Assembly: GCA_029560585.1 (NCBI GenBank)
Contig: JAKQKQ010000168.1
Coordinates: 1-54,731, forward strand
Source of the DNA: Verrucomicrobiota bacterium
Lineage (GTDB): Bacteria > Verrucomicrobiota > Verrucomicrobiia > JADLBR01
DNA: 54,731 nucleotides
Direction of reading: 5' to 3'
The notes under the pieces are model-generated. The model did no database searches and was not told the DNA's origin. It was given only the letters and a program-made list of their open reading frames with translations. This document shows, piece by piece, positions 49,698-54,731 of the stretch. The position numbers and the translations under genes were made by a program. Numbering within the stretch: position 1 is the stretch's first letter; each line of letters opens with the position of its first letter.

Positions 49698-51782
49698 TCA
49701 TCGGTGGCGTCCCAGGTGCTTTGCCGCCTCATCTTTGATGCCAGGTTTCCTCTGCTCGAAGGAGGCTTTCCCCTCGGGGCTGGCCGCTAGGTACGCGCGA
49801 ATCGTGGTGTCGCGATCTGCGGGATCATCGGCCCAGTCACGTTCGACGGCAGAGATCTCTTCAGTCACGGTCATCCCCTCCTCGTTGGCGTGGCCACCGC
49901 CTTTCGTGAATCGCATTGCTGGGGATGATGCGTTACAGGGGGGCAGGTTGTTCTTGCGGAGTTTCTCGTCAATGCCCCGGACGCGCCGACTCAGGGTCGC
50001 CGCGCTCTTCACCACGCCCGATTTCCGAAGCGATTCGAGGGCATTCTTCTGACTGCCGCCGGAATTGCGGACCGCACGCCAAATCGTCTGCTCTTCTGGG
50101 GTCAGGATGTCGGCGATTCGGTTATAAATCTCAAGAGCAGCTGCTTCCGGTGCAACTCGTGCCTCGGCTAGGTCGGCTTGCATGACGGGAACGCCCCGAA
50201 CGTGCTCGTGCACCGTCGCGACGGTCTTCTCGATTCTCGCGACGGCACCCGAAATGGGATTGGTCATCTGCTGCAACTCTAGGATGCCGGCTTGGACCGT
50301 TGCAAGTGTGGGCCCTTTATCCGCCGCGTCACCAACAAGGTGCGCCCGCGTTGCGATGAGTTGGAGAAGGCTCCCATCGGCCAAAGGGAATCGCAGGTCG
50401 TCAAACCGGCGCCTCACCTCATCCAGGCCCTGCAAAACCTGTTCGCCGTGGCGGCGACAAAGGGCCCAAACGGCATCGACGGCGGCATCTTCCTCCATCC
50501 CGACGAACGGTGTCACATCGCTCAGTTCGGCAAGTCGCTCCATGAAGAACCCGTCGTCAGTCGCGGTGGCAAAATGGACAGCCTGGCGCACGTAGTCGAG
50601 CGCAGTCGTCCGCGCTTCGTCGGCCTCGATTCGGTCCCTGAAGATGTCCGCCGAGTAGATGCCCGCGTTGTCGATCTCATGAAGTCCGGCGGCATAGGCC
50701 GCAATGCGCCTGTCAACGCACTGAAAGCAGCATCCGCAGTGTGTTGCGCTGCCCACCAGGCGGTTGAAGGTCTTGCTGCACGACACCGAACTATTGATGA
50801 GGTCCCTCCCGCCCACTTTGTCCAGAAGTGCAAAGACGTCGGCCTTAGTCTTCGTCCAGAAGGGATTGAGCACTCTCACTGGCCCGCCGCGGACCTCGGC
50901 GAAGAAGTCCGCCATGAGCGCGTGCGTCTGCGGGTGCGTGGTGCGGCTCGCCCGCGCATTCATCAGGTCCTGCCGGCGGAGGAAGTTGAGCGAGGTCACC
51001 CCGTTCTCAAAGGCGAAGAAAGAATCAAGACCGATTCGGTGGGCGACGGCAAAGGCGATGGAACCGAAGAGGAACGCGCGGGTCCGCTGTGTCTCCTCCA
51101 CACCGCGCACGTGGGCGAGACCGCAATCGAATGAGTAATGGTGGACCCGTCCCGGATGGTTCGCACACAAGACCCTAACAAGCGCCGCCTGGGTCTTCTT
51201 GGTGCTCGGCTGCCCCGACCGATGGCTGATGAGGTAGATGTCCTCGCTGGTGGTCGCCAGGCGCTCCAACACCCCGGCCAGAGAATCCAAGCCGCCCGAG
51301 AACAGGGCAACGCTTGCGGGACCTCGGGGCGCGATGGCGAACTCCTCTCGGTCGAATAGCGACGTTGGCGGCGTCGTGTGCCCTTCCAGAAAATCAAAAG
51401 AGTATTCGCAGTCGCCCGTCATGAACCGGATGGCCGCGCTGAGTTTCTCCTTCACGCGCGGCTGATTCCAGAATTCAGCATCCCGGACCCTCATGGAGAA
51501 CAGCATGGCGCGTGGCCAGGCGTGATACTCCACGGCGTCCTTCGCACCGCGGAACGTCGCCCGGTCCGCGGCGAAGACGTAGGCGGCAAGTTCCAGCAGA
51601 TCCAGAATCCGATCCGGAAGGTGGTAGAGCTGATCGACGAATTTCGGCAACCGCAGTGTGACCAGTCGTTCAGGGTCGTCATTCAGATAGTTGAGCGCTG
51701 TGACGTGCGCGCCAGCTGGGACGGACTTCGGCCGCGGCGCGCCGTTGCAGAGAAATACTCGCAGGGGGCAAGCGTCCTTCAT
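49698..51782 (-). CDS. QueC-like (PP-loop) protein with long C-terminal extension, candidate defence protein
   Basis: A 694-residue protein. Residues 1-150 are the N-terminal domain typical of QueC-like defence proteins (LELAAYVFAADRATFRGAKD, MLFSMRVRDAEFW). The PP-loop SVALFSGGLDSLAG (SGGLDS at 162-167) activates substrates as adenylates. The zinc site is C335 plus CGCCFQC at 349-355, as in QueC. The partner motif VRVLNPFWTKTKADVF is also present. Residues 360-694 are an added helical region with a possible winged helix at about 560-615. QueC makes preQ0, but no queuosine genes are near. Its start overlaps the partner stop (ATGA). Antiviral or exclusion function is inferred. Confidence 0.8.
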   Translation of the reverse strand: MKDACPLRVFLCNGAPRPKSVPAGAHVTALNYLNDDPERLVTLRLPKFVDQLYHLPDRILDLLELAAYVFAADRATFRGAKDAVEYHAWPRAMLFSMRVRDAEFWNQPRVKEKLSAAIRFMTGDCEYSFDFLEGHTTPPTSLFDREEFAIAPRGPASVALFSGGLDSLAGVLERLATTSEDIYLISHRSGQPSTKKTQAALVRVLCANHPGRVHHYSFDCGLAHVRGVEETQRTRAFLFGSIAFAVAHRIGLDSFFAFENGVTSLNFLRRQDLMNARASRTTHPQTHALMADFFAEVRGGPVRVLNPFWTKTKADVFALLDKVGGRDLINSSVSCSKTFNRLVGSATHCGCCFQCVDRRIAAYAAGLHEIDNAGIYSADIFRDRIEADEARTTALDYVRQAVHFATATDDGFFMERLAELSDVTPFVGMEEDAAVDAVWALCRRHGEQVLQGLDEVRRRFDDLRFPLADGSLLQLIATRAHLVGDAADKGPTLATVQAGILELQQMTNPISGAVARIEKTVATVHEHVRGVPVMQADLAEARVAPEAAALEIYNRIADILTPEEQTIWRAVRNSGGSQKNALESLRKSGVVKSAATLSRRVRGIDEKLRKNNLPPCNASSPAMRFTKGGGHANEEGMTVTEEISAVERDWADDPADRDTTIRAYLAASPEGKASFEQRKPGIKDEAAKHLGRHR

Positions 51783-52564
51783 GCGGCCTGCTCCTCTCGC
51801 CGCAGCTCATCCCGCATCTTCCCGAAAGCAACGGAAAGAAACCCCTCGATCTCCCGCTCGCTGGGAACCCTATCGCGGGCATGGCCGTTGAACCAGCCCG
51901 CCGCAAACGACTGCGTTATCTTCGCCGTCTCAAAAGCGTGCCTCGATACGCCGTCGACGTGGGACCTTATGCCTTCCCGGAACCGCTCGCGGTGCTCCAG
52001 TGTGGGGCAGGTTGCCGATGCCGCTCTTTCGAGGAAGTAGTTTAGATACCGCTCCGTGACCTTGCCGAAAAAGAGACGCGCCAAGTCGCAAAAGCCAGAC
52101 CCTTCGCCCAGCGGACGCCACGAGTCAAGAAACTCGCTCGACGGTTTGAAGAGCGGCATTTGTTGACTGGCGTTCTGCTTGTACCAGTTTCCAATCGCGT
52201 CCGCCGCCGCACCGATGGTGATCTGCCCATACTCAGTCGCCGCCTGGTGCGGGGGGATCTGTTCCTTCAGCGATCTGACGATGGACAGAAGCGTCGCTCG
52301 TTCCGCAATGGGGATCCCGGACGCCCTCAGCGCCTGGTGTGGGTCTTCCGCCCGGCACGCTCGGGCAAACTTCACAAGGAAGGCAAAGGCTGTCTTGACC
52401 GCGTCGTCTTGGAAGAGGGTTTCGTACTGGCGGCGGACGTTCTCTAACGTCTGTGCGGCAAGGGTGCCGACCGGAACTTCATCGGAGAAAACCCCGCCCA
52501 TCTGGCCAACCAGGCGCGTCCACCTCGTTGATTTCGGCAGGATTCCGACTCTTTCGTGTCCCAT
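51779..52564 (-). CDS. Unrecognised partner of the QueC-like protein
   Basis: A 261-residue, mostly helical soluble protein (MGHERVGILPKSTRWTRLVGQMG...). FLVKFARACRAEDPHQALRA and FFGKVTERYLNYFLERAAS stand out. I recognise no family and no catalytic motif, and it does not look like QatA, QatB or QatD. Its stop overlaps the start of the QueC-like gene by four bases, so the two are translationally coupled and probably form a complex. The 271 bases upstream, up to the integrase stop, hold no gene. Confidence 0.7.
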   Translation of the reverse strand: MGHERVGILPKSTRWTRLVGQMGGVFSDEVPVGTLAAQTLENVRRQYETLFQDDAVKTAFAFLVKFARACRAEDPHQALRASGIPIAERATLLSIVRSLKEQIPPHQAATEYGQITIGAAADAIGNWYKQNASQQMPLFKPSSEFLDSWRPLGEGSGFCDLARLFFGKVTERYLNYFLERAASATCPTLEHRERFREGIRSHVDGVSRHAFETAKITQSFAAGWFNGHARDRVPSEREIEGFLSVAFGKMRDELRREEQAA

Positions 52565-52835
52565 GGGGCAGCTTTCGGTTCCGTCCCGCTATGCCAGAGT
52601 GTTGCCGCAGATGATCCGAAGAGTCGCCGGTTCACACTTAGCCAGGCGCGATCCCGCGGCAACCTCCTTATCTCCCAATAGGTTAGCGAGTGAACTGGGG
52701 CTTGGCGAGCGCCCATTGAGGCTCGCGCGTCAGCAGGCCGTGAGATCCGGCGCCCCTCATGCCCCAAAACGCATCCTCGATCCCCGCCGCCCCGCGCCCC
52801 CGGTGGACACCGACCATGGAGAACGACGCCCTGAC

Positions 52836-54152
52836 TCAACCTGCCGTTGCCAGAGTCAGCACGTTGGAAGCGGATCCTTCGGGCCTCACCGCAAACCACG
52901 CCTTTCCCTCATCGGTCGTCCTCAGCTCTAGGTATGAGTGGCGAATGATCGTCTCGGAGTTCCCGGCCTCCAGGGCGACCTGGGAGAGGTTCTGGGTGAC
53001 GGCGGTGCGGTAACTGATGAACGAGTCCCGGAGCACGTCGTGGGGCCATTCGAGGCCGATGGCCTTGGCCAGCGCCGTCACCCGCGCGGAGGTCTTCGTG
53101 TTGCAGATCCGCCCCCCGGCGGCCCGGTGTGGCGCGAGCCACTCGGCCAAGTTGGGCTGGATGGGGATGAGGCGCCGGGCGGCGGTCTTGGCCTTGTGCT
53201 TGGCGACCTCGATCACGCCCCGGTCCCAATGGATGTCGGCCCATTCGAGGCGCTGCATCTCCAACGGACGGATGCCCGCGAAACCCCCGATGGCGATGAA
53301 CGGCACCAGATCGGGTTGCGGGCGGATCGCGGGCCTTCCGGGTCCCTCCTTAACGCCGTGGGCGGCGGCCAGCAGGAGGCGGGACATCTCCCCCGGCGTG
53401 AACACCCGGATGCGCTTGCCGGGGTCCTTCATCCGCTTCACGAACGTCGCCTCGACCTCCCGATCCCGCGGTAGGTAGCCGCGCGACCGCGCGAAGTTGA
53501 ACAGGGTCACGATATCCGTCCGATAGTTGTTCCACGTCTTCGGCTTCGCACGAAGGCGCGCGAGGGCGTCCTCGATCATGCGCCCGGTCACCGCCTGGAC
53601 CGGCGCCCGGAATCGGCCCGCGAACCACCCGAGGCGGTATCGCAGCGTCGAGACATAGCGCTCCGAGAGACCGGTCTCGATCCGGTCCTTGATGAACTCC
53701 TCGACCAGATCGGGGATCCGCTTCGATGGGATCTCCTTCGAGTGCTTCTCCCGCCACCAGCGCGCCACCTGGAGCAGCGATGCCGGCTGCACCAGCTCCC
53801 ACGCCTCGGCATACTCCTTCGCGGCGACGTCGATCGGGATGCCGGTCCGTTTCACCGCGGCCACCGCCACGCCGAACCGCTCCCGGTCCCCCACCCGCAT
53901 CTCGGTCATCTCGGCGCGCCCATCGGTGAGATCCCGCGCCATGGCCTCCGCCGCCTCCTTGGCCGCATCGAGGGAGGCGCGCGCCAGCCGACGCCGCGCC
54001 CCGCCCTGCCGCCACGCGGCCGTGAAATGCTTCTTTCCGGTCCGGTAGATGAGTATCCGGACCGAATCGACCCAGATCTCGATGGGCCATTTCCCTGTGA
54101 CAGCTTGTGACAACCGCCGCTTTTTTCGGGCCCCGCGCTCGCTGATCTTCAC
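52836..54152 (-). CDS. int: Tyrosine integrase
   Basis: A 438-residue site-specific recombinase. SAM-like core-binding helices around 135-235 (LVEEFIKDRIETGLSERYVS). Catalytic domain: GIRPLEMQRLEW (R295), HKAKTAARRL (Lys near 320), HDVLRDSF (H371, R375) and AGNSETIIRHSYLEL with nucleophile Y407. The third His is replaced by Asn in AGNS, as in some PVC-group integrases. The start is GTG close to attR and its first codons contain integrase-arm-like words. It inserts the phage into tRNA-Asp and would excise it with a directionality factor. Confidence 0.92.
   Translation of the reverse strand: MKISERGARKKRRLSQAVTGKWPIEIWVDSVRILIYRTGKKHFTAAWRQGGARRRLARASLDAAKEAAEAMARDLTDGRAEMTEMRVGDRERFGVAVAAVKRTGIPIDVAAKEYAEAWELVQPASLLQVARWWREKHSKEIPSKRIPDLVEEFIKDRIETGLSERYVSTLRYRLGWFAGRFRAPVQAVTGRMIEDALARLRAKPKTWNNYRTDIVTLFNFARSRGYLPRDREVEATFVKRMKDPGKRIRVFTPGEMSRLLLAAAHGVKEGPGRPAIRPQPDLVPFIAIGGFAGIRPLEMQRLEWADIHWDRGVIEVAKHKAKTAARRLIPIQPNLAEWLAPHRAAGGRICNTKTSARVTALAKAIGLEWPHDVLRDSFISYRTAVTQNLSQVALEAGNSETIIRHSYLELRTTDEGKAWFAVRPEGSASNVLTLATAG
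54095..54113 (-). promoter_or_regulatory. Inverted pair of TTGTGACAA/CTGTGACAG words
   Basis: CTGTGACAG and TTGTGACAA with a 10-base period, the reverse complement of the TTGTCACAA sites at attL, inside the start of the integrase gene. Likely part of the integrase arm-binding array, and possibly autoregulatory. Confidence 0.55.
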
Positions 54153-54159
54153 GCAGTAT

Positions 54160-54179
54160 TTGTCACAAATGTGTCACAA
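54160..54179 (+). promoter_or_regulatory. Tandem TTGTCACAA/GTGTCACAA sites near attR
   Basis: TTGTCACAA followed at an 11-base period by GTGTCACAA, directly upstream of the integrase start and 50-70 bases inside the right attachment repeat. Together with the inverted pair and the attL pair they form a three-cluster set fitting integrase arms. Confidence 0.65.
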
Positions 54180-54227
54180 AAAATCAAGGATTTTCTGTAA
54201 GTCATTGTGGCCCAAGACGCGTATCAA

Positions 54228-54260
54228 GGGTTCGAGCCCCGTCGACTCCGCTCCTTTTTT
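54228..54260. other. attR core
   Basis: Identical over 33 bases to the left repeat: a partial tRNA-Asp 3' end (T-arm onward) without the 5' part, so it does not encode a second tRNA. Host sequence resumes after the T-run. Confidence 0.95.
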
Positions 54261-54386
54261 GGCCACAAACGGAGGCTCGGGCCCTAGTCCACCTCGCACC
54301 CGGCAAAGCCAGAGGCGCCTGCGCCGTGGCTCGCGTGCAGATTCATCGCAGTGCGATGCCTCGTTTGATCCTGACACATTCGCCGG

Positions 54387-54410
54387 GAGGGCGAGATCTG
54401 GCTCGCCCTC
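54387..54410. repeat. Hairpin in the right flank
   Basis: Perfect 9-base arms GAGGGCGAG and CTCGCCCTC around a 6-base loop (ATCTGG). There is no T-run. Part of the gene-free region after attR (about 470 bases) in which I support no coding sequence. Confidence 0.5.
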
Positions 54411-54553
54411 GAAACCACAAACCGTTACGGGCGATTTCCGAGGCAGAAAAGCGCCGGTAAGGCGCCGAAGCCACCAACTTTGGTCATGCAAGTGTCTGGG
54501 GTTTCGGCAAAACACGTGGTCCAACCCCACTGAAATTCCGCGATCTACACGCA

Positions 54554-54592
54554 ATCGCCCGCGCCCCCGTCGAGGAACTGGCGAAGGTCCCC
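54554..54592 (+). pseudogene. Short radC-internal fragment outside attR
   Basis: 39 bases matching the prophage radC hairpin-helix region (IARAPVEELAKVP) with two mismatches, followed directly by a stop. It is a remnant of another radC, outside the attachment repeat. Confidence 0.6.
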
Positions 54593-54671
54593 TGACCTGA
54601 CCCCCGCGGTGGGACAGGTCAAAACTGAAGTTCCACCGGTTCCTTAGTGTCTCCGTTTGGTTGTGGTTTTG

Positions 54672-54718
54672 CAATCCGGGGCGCAGGGAGCCCGGAGGGC
54701 GACCGAAGCCCCGGATTG
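54672..54718. repeat. REP-like palindrome at the right edge
   Basis: Arms CAATCCGGGGC and GCCCCGGATTG are perfect over 11 bases with a 25-base spacer that itself has CCCGG/GGGC pieces. A dispersed palindrome is likely; its copy number cannot be judged from one window. Confidence 0.5.
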
Positions 54719-54731
54719 TTGCCGCCCGCGA

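Larger units (their letters stand above)
6344..54260. mobile_element. Lambda-like prophage integrated in tRNA-Asp
   Basis: The element is bounded by 33-bp identical direct repeats overlapping the tRNA 3' end, with a tyrosine integrase adjacent to the right repeat. It contains integration, recombination, replication, packaging (GpA-type terminase, gpW, lambda-type portal, S49 protease), coat, tape-measure tail and lysis genes in conventional order on the minus strand. Excision would release a circle of 47,884 bp. No core gene is visibly broken, so it may be functional. Several plus-strand genes (R-M pair, PEP-CTERM protein, radC, GH16 and others) are cargo. A short tape measure (637 residues) suggests a siphovirus tail of modest length. 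Confidence 0.95.

Noticed and set aside
49698-51782. Calling the QueC-like gene a queuosine biosynthesis gene (queC)
   Set aside because: No queD, queE, tgt or transporter nearby, the protein is about three times the size of QueC, and its N-terminal domain is the defence-type one.
54228-54260. A second tRNA-Asp gene at the right end
   Set aside because: Only the 3' T-arm and acceptor end are present; no D-arm or anticodon arm precedes it, so it is the attR copy.
1-54731. CRISPR array or direct-repeat spacer structure
   Set aside because: No regularly spaced identical repeats of 23-40 bases were found; short repeats noted are tandem words or palindromes.

Overview
The window is GC-rich bacterial chromosome carrying one complete-looking lambda-like (siphovirus-type) prophage of about 47.9 kb. 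The prophage is inserted in a tRNA-Asp(GTC) gene and bounded by a 33-bp direct repeat (attL 6344-6376, attR 54228-54260). The host is most likely a member of the Verrucomicrobiota or a relative in the PVC group. The reasons are a Tat-exported Gfo/Idh/MocA oxidoreductase, SUMF1-type secreted proteins, PEP-CTERM sorting tails and an integrase whose HDVLRDSF-type box recalls integrases of that group. This assignment is inference from gene content, not from a marker gene.

Left host flank (1-6343): a flavin reductase-like protein, a Tat-signal oxidoreductase, an unknown secreted protein, a Cu+ P-type ATPase with two N-terminal Cys-rich metal-binding modules, then a gene-free stretch with several REP-like palindromes leading to the tRNA-Asp.

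Prophage: the phage core is on the minus strand and reads right to left. From the right end: integrase (52.8-54.2 kb); a two-gene unit with a QueC-like PP-loop protein (49.7-52.6 kb); recombination and replication genes (PD-(D/E)XK nuclease, Sak4-like ATPase, coiled-coil protein, DUF669 protein, excisionase-like HTH, SF2 helicase, zinc-ribbon protein, primase-helicase; 43-49.6 kb); small regulators (41.6-43 kb); a ParB / AAA / ParB-methyltransferase / HAD / CmoA-like cassette (31.2-35.1 kb); terminase small and large subunits, gpW-like joiner, portal, S49 prohead protease, scaffold-like protein and coat (22.8-31.2 kb); head-tail and tail genes up to the tape measure and tip proteins (13.3-22.8 kb); and a lysis group (6.5-13.3 kb). 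ATGA/GTGA stop-start overlaps are frequent and support several start choices.

Cargo: every plus-strand gene inside the prophage interrupts this core and looks like accessory cargo. Block A (7.9-12 kb) has a zinc-ribbon DNA methyltransferase plus a PD-(D/E)XK endonuclease (a restriction-modification pair) and a membrane protein, next to a broken copy of the holin-like gene. Block B (27.5-28.7 kb) has a DUF6794-like protein and a PEP-CTERM protein. Block C (36.3-41.5 kb) has radC, two SUMF1-domain proteins without the catalytic cysteines of formylglycine-generating enzyme (one with a PEP-CTERM tail and its own sigma70-like promoter), a secreted GH16 glycosidase and a diverged second radC 3' end.

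The most interesting unit is the translationally coupled pair at 49.7-52.6 kb: a 694-residue QueC-like protein with an intact PP-loop and zinc site, fused to a long C-terminal extension with a possible winged helix, and an unrecognised 261-residue partner. No queuosine genes are nearby. The pair sits where temperate phages often carry defence or exclusion genes, and I cannot match its architecture to Qat or type IV CBASS. No CI-type repressor was recognised.
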